DNA from: Cucumis sativus
Taxonomy: Eukaryota; Streptophyta; Magnoliopsida; Cucurbitales; Cucurbitaceae
Assembly (NCBI RefSeq): GCF_000004075.3
Contig: NW_022279520.1
Span: forward strand, 62,001-126,000
Direction of reading: 5' to 3'
Length of the DNA stretch: 64,000 nucleotides
Position numbers and translations under genes: made by a program. Below, in pieces: positions 1 to 12,495 of this stretch. The notes under the pieces were generated by a model. It was not told the DNA's origin, searched no databases, and saw nothing but the letters and a program-made list of their open reading frames with translations. Numbering within the stretch: the first letter of the stretch is position 1; each line of letters starts with the position of its first letter.

Positions 1-2574
1 GTCTTGAGCTTCTCCGGAGCTTTGGGAATGTTGTCTGCGCTTACGACCTCTCTCCCGAAGAACTTTGCGCCAAGATCTCTTCCTGCGACGCCTTGATTGT
101 TCGAAGTGGTACTAAGGTGAATCGGCAGGTGTTTGAAGCTGCTAAAGGGCGTTTGAAAGTTGTTGGAAGAGCCGGCGTTGGTATTGACAATGTGGATCTA
201 CAGGCCGCTACTGAGTTTGGTTGTCTCGTTGTTAATGCCCCAACTGCCAACACCATCGCCGCCGCGAGCATGGAATTGCCTTGCTTACTTCCATGGCTCG
301 AAACGTCGCTCAGGCCGATGCCTCCATGAAAGCAGGTCTGTAAAAAAAAGAAAATTACCCGTAGTAGTACTACCCTTTTTCGAAGGGCCACCTAATTCAT
401 ATTCATAATCAAAATCATGAAAACCCTTTTGTTTCAAAGTTTAGATCTGATCATAATTATTTACCCATGTTCTAATTTCAAGGATTTTTCATGATTTTGA
501 ACTATTTTGCTTACTTTAACTGAAGTCAGGGACCAGAGTTATACTGTATCACTCTGTTTTTTTTTTTTTTTTTTTTTTTTGTATACGCTTAAAGTTAAAG
601 GTATTTTCCTGTCATCCCTGTTTTGGCTGCTATCTAAAACCACACATGACAAGAACCGATCCCTCCATCAATCTTAATAAAACACCCAAATTCCGATCTG
701 GGTAAAAAACAGAGAGTGATCTAATGAAATGGGTTTCCAGGAAAATGGGAACGGAACAAGTACGTCGGAGTTTCATTGGTGGGAAAAACACTAGCTGTAA
801 TGGGATTCGGGAAAGTTGGATCGGAAGTGGCGAGACGAGCAAAGGGATTAGGAATGCAAGTGATAGCACACGACCCATACGCACCAGTGGACAGAGCAAG
901 AGCCATCGGAGTGGAATTAGTGTCATTTAATCAAGCAATATCCACCGCCGATTTCATTTCGCTTCATATGCCGCTGACTCCCACAACTTCAAAGGTTTTC
1001 AATGACGATACATTTGGTTTGATGAAGAAAGGAGCTCGTTTGATTAACGTTGCCAGAGGAGGTGTTATTGATGAAGATGCACTTGTTAGAGCACTGGATA
1101 GTGGAGCTGTTGCTCAGGTAATTCTTCGACTCTTAAGAAATGGAGCTGCTCTGTTATTTGTTGGCTATGGATTTATGGATGTGCGGTTGAAACAGGCGGC
1201 ACTTGATGTGTTTGTGGAAGAGCCACCGCCGAAAGACAGCAAGTTAGTGCAGCACAAGAATGTTACAGTCACGCCGCATCTTGGAGCGAGCACCAAGGAG
1301 GCTCAGGCAAGCACATTACTAATGAATATATTACACATTTTCTTTTATATGACCAATAATATATGGTACTCTTTAAGTCTTTAAGTTTAATTAGTTTATT
1401 TTAAGTTTAGGATATAATGGACACAAATTAAGAATTTCTGTATATATTATACCTTTTTGAAGCTTTTGGATCATTTTAACACAAATTTAACAATGTAAAC
1501 TTAAATAAATAAAAGATAAATGCCAAAACTCATCTGGTCAATATTTTATTACAATTTGATTATTTTCTTTTATTTTTCAAAACCAAACTTATAAATCTCC
1601 CTCGAAACTTCAAATATTTAGATCGAGTTAAAATTTTGAAGAAATACTTTCTTAATTACGAAGAATTAGAATAACAATTGCTCACTTTTTTCATTTTTCT
1701 TGTTGAAATTGTAAATACAAATATTTTAGGAAGGCGTTGCCATTGAAATAGCCGAAGCTGTGGTCGGAGCATTGAACGGTGAACTCTCTGCCACTGCTGT
1801 CAACGCTCCCATGGTCCCTCCAGAGGTAACTAACTAATTAACCATATTCAATTCTAATGCAAAATCTTCAAACTTACTTAACTTATGGTATAATTAATCA
1901 GGTGTTATCGGAGTTGGCACCGTACGTGGTACTAGCAGAGAAACTGGGGCGGTTGGCAGTACAATTGGTGGCGGGAGGCAGTGGAATCAAATCAGTAAAA
2001 GTAGTATATAGATCAGGACGAGCCCCAGACGATTTAGACACAAGGCTATTACGAGCAATGATCACAAAAGGTATAATCGAACCCATTTCGGACAGCCACA
2101 TAAACCTAGTGAACGCAGATTTCACGGCGAAGCAAAAGGGGCTCCGGATAAGCGAGGAGCGAGTGTTGGTGGACGCGCCGCCGGAGTTTCCAGTAGAATC
2201 AATCCAAATAGTGGTGTCGGAGGTGGAGTCGAAGTTTGCGAGGCGCAGTGACAGAGAAGGGTGAGGTGGTGATAGAAGGAAAAGTGAAATACGGAGTGCC
2301 ACATCTAAGACGTGTAGGGTCGTTTGACGTGGATGTGAGTTTGGAAGGGAATCTAATCCTGTGCCGACAAGTGGATCAACCAGGAATGATCGGACAGGTG
2401 GGAAATATACTGGGAGAGAATAATGTGAATGTGAATTTTATGAGTGTTGGGAGAACGTTGAGGAGGAAAAGGGCTATTATGGCAATTGGTATGGATGAAG
2501 AACCTAACAAGGACACACTAAAGAAAATTGGACAAGTCCCTGCTATCGAAGAGTTTGTGTTTTTGAACCTATAG
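1..2574 (+). CDS. PGDH: D-3-phosphoglycerate dehydrogenase, chloroplastic (5' partial, two frameshifts)
   Basis: First enzyme of the phosphorylated serine pathway in plastids: oxidises 3-phosphoglycerate to 3-phosphohydroxypyruvate with NAD+. The N-terminus and transit peptide lie upstream of the window. Exons read as <3-335, 741-1117, 1196-1306, 1730-1825 and 1902-2574. Visible are the entry to the substrate domain (VVGRAGVGIDNVDL), the Rossmann loop MGFGKVGSE, the signature INVARGGVIDE, the catalytic-His region TPHLGAST, the intervening domain (AVQLVAGGSGIKSVKVVYRS) and the C-terminal ACT domain (LILCRQVDQPGMIGQVGNIL). The third intron (1307-1729) has a GC donor (CAG|GCAAGC). Two single-base shifts break the frame: one base missing near 265 (GCCGCCGC|GAGCAT, where the family has Ala-Glu-His) and one extra A at 2241 (Phe-Ala-Gly-Ala-Val context). 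Both frames resume the family sequence exactly, so either assembly error or recent inactivation is possible. Identity is certain; integrity is not. Confidence 0.9.
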
Positions 2575-4454
2575 ATCATGAAACTCATTCACACTCATTG
2601 CCCACTTATCGTTTGTTTCTTTTATCTTTTTTGGTGGTGCAATAATAATTTAATAAGGGCAGTTGGAGTTGTGGGTGGACTATGATGAAGGTTATTGTAT
2701 TTTGTATTTTGTATTTTGTATTTTTGGTGAAGTTTTAAGTATGGAGAGAGGTGATTAAGGTTATTGTATGTTTAGGGTAAAAAGCCAAAAGAAAAGAAAA
2801 GAAAGAAAAGAAATTGGATAGGCTTAAATGCAAATAATAATGTGGTAGTGTTGTCTGCCACATGCCTAAGCTCAGCTATGTTCAATCATCTTTTTATATT
2901 TTACCTTTTCGTATTTTTGTTGACTATTATTGAAATATGAAATACCCTTTTCAAAACTTCTTTTCTTTCTTTCTTTCTTTTTCTTAATCATATATATATA
3001 TTTTAATGTTTTCATCACAATGATCTTTTTTTTTTTCTTTTATATTAAAATATTTACGAGGATGAACTTTCATTCCTTGTTTTTTCTCCTTCGTTTTTTA
3101 ATCCATCCTTTTATTATTATTTACAAATTAGAGAAATTACATTAAACGACAAGAAAAAATTAAAAATAATTATTCACAACACCTTTTTTATATATTGTAA
3201 ATTTGGTAAGTATGATAAATGAGACAATAATCTACTTTTAAATAGACTCTAATATTAAGAAATGAATATAATAAAATAATTGATGTTTTAATTGTTTAAA
3301 ATGTAAAAATATTTGCTTATTGATTGAAAAATATATCTTTTTTAATTTCTGTTTTATAATATTTCTATAGTTTCGAGTGGATATTAACATTTATTGACAT
3401 TTATTTATTAACATAAACCCCTAAACGTAGACTTCAATAATATGGGGATGATCAAATTGACGATTGTTACAACTTATACACGTTCGACTAGTTTGATAAT
3501 ATTTCTATTTTAAAAAGTTGATAAAAGTAACATTTTTTGTTTTACATGTCAAAAGTAACATACTTTTAAAAAAACTTAAAATTTTGCTTTTTTTTGTCAA
3601 TTTTGGCCGACCTCGACACTAAGGTTCTTCTTGAATTTTAAGAAATCATTTCAACATAATTTCTCGGTCCATCTCAACTTAACTCTGCACCAAGATTTTG
3701 GATTTTGTTTTTAAATTTCAAAATAAAGGATATTCTCAAATGACCAAAATACTCTTCGAAACTCGAAAGTTTGATATTCGTAAACCTAATCCCTGTGCAC
3801 ATTTGAGTCGAGACGAAACGTGTTTGCTCCCAAAATTGAAAAGATTTGACTGATTTTTTGTGTGCCCAAATTTCAAGAAGTCATCCTTAAGATTAAATTT
3901 GTGAAGGTAATTTAGTTTGAATGATTTCATAGTTTAGAGCTGAATTTAAAGTTTTGCTATAGTGTTTTTTATGAAATTTGAGACGGATGGAAAAATATTT
4001 AGTTGGTTTTCTGTTGTAGTTGGATATAGAACTGGATTTTAAGTCAATGAAGATGGTTTTCGTTTGATGAATCTTGAAAATTTCATCAATTTGGATTTGT
4101 GTATATGAAGAATCTGAACCAAGATTGATGAAATTGGCTCAAAATTTTTTGAATGAGTCCCGAGATTTAAGTTGAAATTTGGAGTGAATTGAATAGATTA
4201 TACATTTCCTCCTAATATTTTTTTCCACCTCTCATTGATAACCAAAACTCAATAATCATTCTAAGAAAGGAAAGAAAAGAATACCAAAATTTAGAATTAG
4301 AAGATTGGATGAGAGCATGAGAAACATATTTGTAACGACCGATGAGTAGTTGAAAGTGGAAGTAAAGAAGAAACTGAAGCCACCAAACAATATTTATAAT
4401 CAATCCCCAAGTTTCCTCTTTTCCTTTTTTTTATCAACATATTCAAATTCTTCT
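2575..4454. other. Intergenic, AT-rich, no gene seen
   Basis: Begins with the likely 3' UTR of the dehydrogenase gene. It contains a short tandem run of TTGTATTTTG (about 2694-2724), a TTTC-rich tract near 2958-2985 and long A/T-rich stretches. Small open frames here have no recognisable motif. The last 60-100 bases are pyrimidine-rich and resemble the 5' leaders of the receptor kinase copies downstream. Confidence 0.6.
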
Positions 4455-6991
4455 ATGGCTTTCCTCCTTCTTCTCCACTTCATTCCCGCCATTATTTCTT
4501 CCTTTGTTATGTTATGCTTCTCTTTCCCTCTCTATCTCGTTTCTGCTTTGTCCTGAGATGGTTAGCTTCATTATCACTTCAAACCCACTGGACTTCCAAT
4601 ACCTCCTCTTCTCACTCTTTGAATGCCTCCTAAATTTCTCTAGTGAAATCCCTTTTGGATTGGTAACTTTAGCATTTAGAGCTATTGGATCTCTCCTTCA
4701 ATCGATTTGGTGGTGTAATACCCATCTCCTTATTTCTAATTCTCAATTTACAGTATGTACTGTATCTTAGTAGAAACAATCTCAACGGTTCTATCCCTTC
4801 AAATCTGGGGAATTTGAACCAACTTGTGTCTTTGCATCTCTATAAGAATCACTTCTCTGTACCATACCATCGTCCACAGGGATTTGTTGCCCAATAGTTT
4901 TAACAGTCTTGATAGTCTTGTTGAATTGGGTGTAAGCAACAACAATCTCCATGGTTCTATTCCTTTGGGTTCAGGGTGTTGCCCGAATCTAGAATCTATA
5001 GATTTGTCATTCAATGCTTTTACAGGAGGTATACCACCTTGGATACGCAACTGAAGTCGCCTAAAACACTTAGTCATTGTTAATTCTAGTCTAACAGGTC
5101 ATATTCCTTTCTTTATTGCTCACTTAAATGAGCTTTCAATTCTTGATTTCTCTAGAAATCAACTGTCAGGAAAAATTCCCCCCAAAATTGGTTTGCAAAT
5201 TCTTAAAGGAATTGAATTTGTTCGCCAACCAACTCGAGGGAGGTGAATTGGGCTTGCTAAGTAAGATTAGAGGTCCTTCAATTGTATTTGAATCGTTTGA
5301 CTGGTGAGATTCCCATAAGCATCCGAAAGATTGCAAGTCTCCGAAGTATTCTTGTGTACAACAACAACCTTTCTAGAGAACTTCCCTTGATAATAACTGA
5401 GTTCAAGCACCTTGAAATCATTTCTTTGCTCAACCACCATTCTCCTGGAGTCATACCTCAAAGTTTGAGACTTATGAGTAGCTTAGTGCAAGTGGAGTTC
5501 ACTAATAACCAGTTTACTGGTCAAATTCCACCCAATCTGTGCTTTGAAAAGACATTAGGCATGCTAAATTTAGGTTTCAATCAATTTCAAGGTAGCATGC
5601 CTTCAGATATAGGAACATGTTTTAACTCTTTACAGGTTGATTTTGCAAAGGAATAATCTCACAGGGGTTCTGCCACAATTTATGAGAAATCACAACCTTT
5701 CGTACATCAATGCCAATGGAAATAACCTGAATGGAAGAACTCCATCAAGTTTGGGAAATTGTACCAATTTCACTTCAATTAATTTGTCAAATAAGCTTAC
5801 AGGTCATATATACTAAATGAGTTGGGAAATCTTGTGAACCTTCGAATTCTGAACTTGTCTCACAACTTCTTGGAAGAACCTTTGCCATTTTCCCTTTCAA
5901 ATTATACCAAACTGGATATGTTCTATACCACATAGTTTGCCCAGCTGAAAAGTTATACCAACGTTGATATAAAAAGAGAATCGATTTACTTGAGGCTTTC
6001 CAAATGTATTATCAGAACTTCAAATCTTGTTACTGCTAGATCTTGGTGGCAATTTGTTTGGAAGTCAAATTCCTTCATTAATTGGATCTTTGAAGAATCT
6101 AATGTGTTCCTTTAATCTAAGTAACAATGGATTAAGTGGCCAACTACCTTTTGAGCTAGCGAGTATGACCAAGCTAGAGTGGTTGTATATATCTTACAAT
6201 AATTTGACTGGAAGTCTAAATGTTCTTGGTCAACTTAGTTCATCGTTAATGGAGCTTGACATTTCTGAGAATTTGTTCACATGTCCTGTTCCACAAACAT
6301 TAATGAATCTTCTGAATCCCTCAGCATTCATTGGTAATCCTGAGAAGTGCATAGAGTTGGAGGCCACTAATAATCTAGATGAATTGTTTCATCATTTGGA
6401 GAGAAGTGCATAGAGTTGTTTACAAAGTTGCCTTGGGTTCAAACAGAATTTTTGCAGTAAAGAAGGTTACATATGCAGGACTAAAAGGGGGAAGTCAGAG
6501 TGTGGTTAGAGAAATTCAAACGGTCGAAAACATCCAACACCGAAACTTAATCAGTTTAGAAGACTATTGGTTTGAAAAAGAGCACGGTCTATTGCTTTAC
6601 AAATATGAGCCAAATGGGAGCCTTTATGATGTATTGCACGAGATGAATGGTGATTCATCTGTAGCTCTAGCATTGAAAGTTCGTCATAATATATCATGGA
6701 TTAGCTTTCTCAGGTGTTGCTCATGGATTAACTTTTTTCCATTTAGCTTTCTCAGGTGTTGCTCATGGACTAACTTTTTTCCATTTAGCTTTCTCAGGTG
6801 TTGCTCATGGACTAACTTTTTTCCATTTCGACTGTGATCCTTCCACAATATGTAGAGACATCAAGACTTCTAGACTCGGAGATGGAACCACATATCGCTG
6901 GTTTTGGACTTGCAAAGCTGCTGGATCACACTCGTACTGCATCAATAACTTCAACTTCAACTTCTTTTGCTGGTACGGTGCATTGCACCAG
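4455..6991 (+). pseudogene. Decayed PEPR-like LRR receptor kinase, 3' truncated
   Basis: First and most degraded member of the receptor kinase cluster. It starts with a signal-peptide-like segment (MAFLLLLHFIPAI), then LTS-D context and LRR fragments scattered over all three frames, for example LDLSFNAFTGGIPPWI near 5000, LEIISLLNHHSPGVIPQSLR near 5410, and [20 protein letters not shown] from 6030. The juxtamembrane and TM part is missing: the text jumps from the last LRRs to DNLDELFH and then the kinase N-lobe (VYKVALGSNRIFAVKKVTYAG). The catalytic loop is damaged (CRDIKT in place of HRDIKP) and the DFG motif reads [11 protein letters not shown]. The match stops at the conserved splice donor after the 'GTIGYIAP' position (gcaccag|gtaaaa, 6991); the second kinase exon is absent. 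Many stops and frameshifts plus large deletions make this a true pseudogene, unlike its neighbours. Confidence 0.9.
6703..6828 (+). repeat. Three tandem 42-bp units inside the kinase pseudogene
   Basis: The unit agctttctcaggtgttgctc... recurs at 6703, 6745 and 6787 with a 42-bp period. Units 2 and 3 differ at one or two bases from unit 1. In the ancestral frame the unit encodes the V-A-H-G-L-T-F-F-H-F segment just before the catalytic loop, so the triplication happened within a coding block. Because 42 is a multiple of 3, the repeat keeps frame (FLRCCSWTNFFPFS repeated in the frame now open). Confidence 0.9.
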
Positions 6992-7639
6992 GTAAAAATT
7001 CAATTCATTATTACAAATATATTGATGATGCGATGAAGATTGTGAAATGTGTCAACGTTATATTCACCTCTTCCTCCATGTGAATTGCAAAAGATGTCTT
7101 CCTCCGTGGTGGTTTTATTTTTGGAAAATTGTCAAAAATAAGCTAAAAAGAGATGAGTAAATGAGTTTTATAATAGATTTTTAGGATAAATAGAGAGTGA
7201 AAGGTCCAAATTGTCTTTCATTCATTTTCCCTCATTTTTCCTCAATTTCTTCTCTTCAACCTAAAAACAAAACAAAACATTAAAAAGAAAAAAGAAAACT
7301 TGTTCTTCACGATGAACTCTCCCGCTTCCACTTCAACTTCGATGCCTTCGATGAATGCCTCTCCGATCCATTTCTTCTCCACACCTCTCTATTTTTAGTG
7401 TCGACTTCAACTCCAGCCAACACTTTTCCATTTATTCTCCACTCCTTTCCGATTTCAGCGTTGTTTTCATTGGACCTCTCCATTTCTTCTCCACTCCTCT
7501 CCGTTTTCAATGTCGTATTCATCCTCTTTGAAGTCAAGTGAGTAATCAAATATGAGTGTTTTTTTTTTATATAGATCATTGTTGTTTAAGTTGTTCGTTG
7601 AGATATGAAATTTTTGTTGGGCACATTTTAGATATACCA

Positions 7640-8160
7640 TTAAATATGTCTAAGATGAAAGAGGTTGTTTGGAAACTTCATCATCGAGTAGCAGTTGTTG
7701 AGAATGAACTTAGGAGCCTAAAATCAAGTGTTGAAGAATTGAATGTCATGATGTCGACTATATTGAACCACATTGAACTTAAAAAAAAGGTTAGGAAGCA
7801 AAGTTGTTTGATATTTCCAAAGTTATCCTTATTAATACATTTTGACATTTCTAAAGGGTGAAGAAAAAGACTGCACGGGGTTTGAAGGTCATGATGCGCA
7901 TACCCAAGATGTTGACACACCTGGTACCCCTCCTTGGTTGAGGATGCCAAAGGAGGATGACACAAGTAATTGGGTGAAACATGTTGAACTTCAAAAAAAA
8001 GTTTAGGAATCAAAGTCATGTAATGGGTGAAAATTATCCTTACTAATACATTTTGACATGCTAATCTTGATGTTTAGTTTATACTGTTATCCTTACTTTT
8101 TGCCTTCCATAGGGTGTCGAAAGAGACCGCAAGGAAGATGACACAATTGACGTGTTGTAG
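7640..8160 (+). other. Possible transposon-derived coding remnant (coiled coil)
   Basis: A frame from about 7647 reads MSKMKEVVWKLHHRVAVVEN and continues through a heptad-like Leu/Val pattern to HIELKKK, followed by a likely intron. Downstream pieces near 7860-8005 (VDTPGTPPWLRMPKED) and 8113-8160 look like further short exons with the same acidic flavour. No catalytic domain is visible. Function unknown; it could equally be a fragment of a host gene or of a captured gene in a Mutator- or CACTA-type element. Confidence 0.3.
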
Positions 8161-10659
8161 AAGAATGTTCATATTGGTTTAGAGGAGCCAATAGACTAAT
8201 AAAACAACTTCACCATCTTTTTTAAAAAAAGTCGTTAGACACAAAGATAATAATAATATTAAAGTCATTTCTTTATAAAAGTCAATAAAACAAAACCAAA
8301 AGCATATTTATTACTTCATCATTGCTTCAAGTGGCTTTCTCTACTTGATTTAAATTGAATACTTGGTCGCCACATCACCATCTCACGTTGTTAAGCTTCT
8401 TTTAGCAATATTTTCTTTATTTGAGCTTCGATTTGGGTGATTCAAGAGGCGTCAGAATCATTGTTTCAAGCTCTACGTTATGGACAATTCAAAATAATAA
8501 AATTGTCAATAAAAAAAATCATATTTGTAATCATGAAAAAATTAATTAATCTAATTAAAATTAATTAATTTGATATTAAAGACCAAAAAGCCAACACAAA
8601 ACACTTTACCCAGATTTTACTTCCTATACTCAAAATTAGAAACATGTCTCACATACCCAAGGTGTCCTCCTATATTAGAAGCATTGGGATTGATGTTGAG
8701 ACTCATGAATGACCTACTTCCGATTATGTTAGAAATTTTGAGTATACGAATCAATTGCCATTATTGAATAAATTATATATACTTATATTAGGTTAGTACC
8801 TCGTAGATCATCTTTTTATTATTGAATCAAATACGTAGTTGGCGTTCATTTTGAGTTCTCGTTACTATCCATATAATTTCATTATCAATCATAATTGACT
8901 TATAAATATTGATTTATATGTTTTAAAGTCGTAGTTTATTACTAAATATATTTGAATATCTGTTATAAATTTGGATGTGTAAATTTGAATTTGATATGAA
9001 TAACAATATTTGGATTGTAGGGTTGTAAGTATGATATTGATATTTAAATAAATAGTTTATTTTGATAAAAGAAAAAAGTTTGATGATGTGAATGAAATTT
9101 GGTCCAAAAAGAGAGCGGTGGTTAGAGTGTGAACAGAATGGAATTGGAATGCATTCCTCACCTCTATGTTCACACTATGAAAACTAACATAAATAAATGA
9201 TAGCATTTGACTAATCAACTCTCTCTACTACAACCTCAATTTCATATATCTACTTTGGCTAATGTATATATGTACCTTGAGAATGTTTTAAATCACACGA
9301 CTTGAAATTCCTTATTAAATTTAGAACAAATTGATTGTTCTAAATTGGAGAGTGTATAATATAAAAGCTTCAAAGCTAAGAGTGCCTTACTACCCTCAAG
9401 AGCTAAGACTCTCTCTTACAATAAGAAAAATAATAATAACATTATTACAAAAAGTCAAAGAGAAAGAATTTTCATTCATAGTTAAGTTTATATATATATA
9501 TATATGGGAAATCCATCCAAGTAGTCTAGTAGTGACAAAATTATAGTTGATTTAATATTAGACTTTTACTTCTTATATTTTTCAAAGGCATGTGATAATG
9601 GACCTATCAATTCTTGACTTTCTTCTATTCAGGACTATAGAATAAAATTTAAAAAGAAAAAAAAGTAATAATGGGATTGAATCCTAAATATAAAAATGTA
9701 ATAATAAAGTCACAATAAATAATTATTTAAAAGGAACTTTGATTAAATAGAAATAGATGGAGCAAGTAGGAATGATTTTTAAATTGTCCATTCGTCTTCT
9801 TTGAAATAAAGGGAAAAAAATGAAGAGAACTTGTCCCAAGCAAAGAGAAACCTAGACACTAGTGTGGTGTAAATCACAACTACTTAGATGCTTAAATCAA
9901 AAGGTTTGAACACGGAAAATTGTATTAGCTAGATACTTGTTTTAAAAGTTACTTGACATTTATATTCCTTTGAGTTCCTATTTATAGGTTTGATCCCTTA
10001 TCCGATTTAAGGTAATCAAGCTATTTTTTCTCGCATTCCTCTCGGATCGAGACCGACCAACCCAACATCCTTACACAACCTTTTTAGGGTTTTATCCCTT
10101 TCTAACCAAGCTTATGTTGGACTTGCTTGTCGAGGGGTTTATTAGTGGGCTCATCCTCAACCTAGCGACCAACCCCAATCTTCTTTCGGCCTTATCCTTC
10201 TATCATTTGTTGATCTTTTCATCCTTGGTTCTACACTCGACTCATAACAAAGACAAAATAAAGCAGGTAAATATTCCGTACAAGGTTTTTTTGTGGAGGT
10301 AAAAATGAAACTTGTGATTTATGTGGAGGGAAAGATAGGTTTGCTTGAGTCGATCACTGTCACTCGAGAAGCTTACTAGCAATTTGAATCACGAAAGGTG
10401 GCTTAATTATATTATTCTAATTCATAATACCTATGTAAATACTATGTATATTATATAATAGAAAGAAAAGAAAGGAAGTTCCTCTAAAGTTTTTTTTCTT
10501 TCTAATTTTAATACTTAATAGAAATTGTAATTATAAGTAACATTGAAAATAAACTTTTAATTAGAATCATAATAAGAAAACAATTTTTTTTCTTAAATTT
10601 AAACTTTAAATATGCTTTAATTTAAAAAAAGTCATAATTTATAGGTTAATTTTGGTTCT

Positions 10660-11130
10660 TGTAACGAAAAGAAAAAGTTAGCAGACCAGTTTTTAAAAAT
10701 ATTTTAGACTTATCCTTTATTTTCATCCTTTTTCTTCTCTTTTTCTGCCTTTTTTTTTCTTTTTATCATCTTCTTCTACAATTTTTTTTAAACGGTTGTT
10801 TAGTTCAAGATCGTGTATCAAATATTGAAGATATATTCTTTTTAATTTTTATTTGGTTGTTCTAAATATAAAACATCATAAAAAAATCGTTGAGATATTA
10901 GATAGCCAAACTAAACATGTACAAATAATAACCAAATCTAAACTATTGTACAAAACAATCTTAAAAAAATAAGCGATACGATCAAATCTAAACGATAGTA
11001 TATCAAATATAAATGATCATGTACCAAATCCAAAAGATCGTATATCAAAAAATGTTGGAAAAAAATCGTTGAGATTGAGCTACCCAAATCTAAACTGTTA
11101 ATTAATTAATTAATGATAGAGCATTTTTTG
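10660..11130. repeat. Diverged member of the 'TCTAAACGATC' dispersed repeat
   Basis: Repeated phrases such as caaatctaaacgatagta, caaatataaatgatcatgta and caaatccaaaagatcgta match the internal iterated motif of the better copies at 11453-12012 and 28965-29700. The ends are not definable by eye. Confidence 0.5.
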
Positions 11131-11229
11131 TATTTTTCATTATGGACATTTTTTATTTTTAAAATTAATATATATAGTGTAAATATTTTAACACTTTGTT
11201 ATATATTTTTTTTTAAAGATCCTTAATTT

Positions 11230-11275
11230 ATATATATATATATATATTATATTATATTATATTATATTATATTAT
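11230..11275. repeat. TA / ATTAT microsatellite
   Basis: A run of (TA)n is followed directly by about six copies of TTATA (ttatattatattatattat...), so it is a compound simple repeat. Confidence 0.9.
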
Positions 11276-11452
11276 GTTGAAAAGCACTCTACACAACTTT
11301 TTGAGTGAAGTTTCTTTTTCATTTTTAAATTAAAAATTTCCCCCTAAACAAATAAATAGGCTAAAAACATTTTAAGAAATTTTTAAAATTTAAGTTTGGA
11401 GTCAAAGTGTGTTAGATAAATGTAACATTAAAGATATTGAATGAGGGACAAA

Positions 11453-12012
11453 CTAAAACAAAGTGCGAAAATAATTATATCGTATAAAACAATTTAAAAA
11501 TGAAAAAAAAAACTCACAAACTCACAACATAAAATAACAAAAATTCTCTACAACATATCGGTCACACTCATGAAAAAAAGATTTTGTACTTAATCTAAGT
11601 GGTCTCGTGCCTAGTCTAAACAATCTCTTAACAAGTCTAAACTATCTTATATCCTTGTACCAAATCTAAACGGTCTTGAACCCTTGTACCTAAATCTAGA
11701 TTATCTTATATTCAGTCTAAACAAACTCGTAGCAAGTCTAAATGATCTTGTACAAAATCTAACAATCTATTAGTGATAGTGGTCTATCTAGAATAGACAA
11801 CTGAACATTTAGATCTTGCACCAAGAAGAAAAAAAAAAAAGATGTTAAAGAAGAATGAAGAAATTCTAAAAGAGGAAAGGAATAAATCGCAAACAAAAAA
11901 AAGTGAAAAATCGTCCGTATTATTCAATAGTAAACCTAAAATTTATAAAAATATCATAGAATTTTTTATTTTGTTATAATAGGTGTAAATATTTTAGTAT
12001 TTGTTATATTTA
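11453..12012 (+). repeat. Dispersed repeat copy A, internally iterated
   Basis: Starts at aaaacaaagtgcgaaaat and runs through cggtcacactcatg, an internal array of degenerate units of about 20 bp (core gTctaaacgAtcttgTacc; about 10 units between 11585 and 11770), a short foldback (gatagtggtctatctagaatagac) and a G/A-rich tail, to atatttatggaaatt. The reverse complement of 28965-29700 shows the same blocks in the same order, so this is a real repeat family and not chance. No coding capacity is seen. Confidence 0.75.
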
Positions 12013-12495
12013 TGGAAATTAAACTAGTTTTTTTTTAAAAAATTTTTTTTAAAGGATGTAAAGTATTTTTAGGTTAAAGATAAGCTTTTGGGGAAGAGGG
12101 AGTTGAAGGATTAAACAATTTAAATAAAAATTTCATTTTATTTTTGAAAAGAAAGTTGATTCAATCACACATATCTATATATAAATGAAAATATAAATAT
12201 TGGTTTTCTATAGATAAGTTGCAAGTGGAAAAATACATTAAGAAATTGCGCGTTCCCACCAAATACTATTTAAAGAGCCTGCAACAATCTGCCGTTTCCC
12301 ATTCACAACCAAATTTCTTTCTCCTTTCTTCCCTCTTTCAACTCTCTTTCTTTTCCATTTCAAACAACTTTCAATTTTCACCAATACCTTCCTTTCCTCT
12401 CCATCTTCTTCATAATTGCTTTCTTTTTTATCCCTCTCCTCAACACTCTTGCTTTCCCAATTTCTCTTCTCTTCCAGTTTTGTGGTTTTCTTATT

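Larger units (their letters stand above)
6992..12495. other. Long gene-poor spacer with repeats and transposon debris
   Basis: No complete gene recognised. 7310-7510 is a CT-rich block of imperfect repeats (catttcttctccac...). 7640-8160 has short exon-like pieces encoding a coiled-coil segment (VVENELRSLKSSVEELNVMM) followed by two related 'E-D-C/R-x-E-D-D-T' stretches after LKKK motifs; this resembles transposon-associated plant reading frames, but I cannot name the family. 10660-11130 and 11453-12012 carry related copies of a dispersed repeat. 11230-11275 is a TA/TTATA microsatellite. The rest is AT-rich with no motif I can support. Confidence 0.5.

Noticed and set aside
41..391. 116-codon minus-strand frame over the PGDH exon
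   Set aside because: Shadow of the coding plus strand; no motif of its own.
1898..2302. 134-codon minus-strand frame over PGDH
   Set aside because: Antisense of a conserved exon; Ser/Thr-rich translation without a domain.
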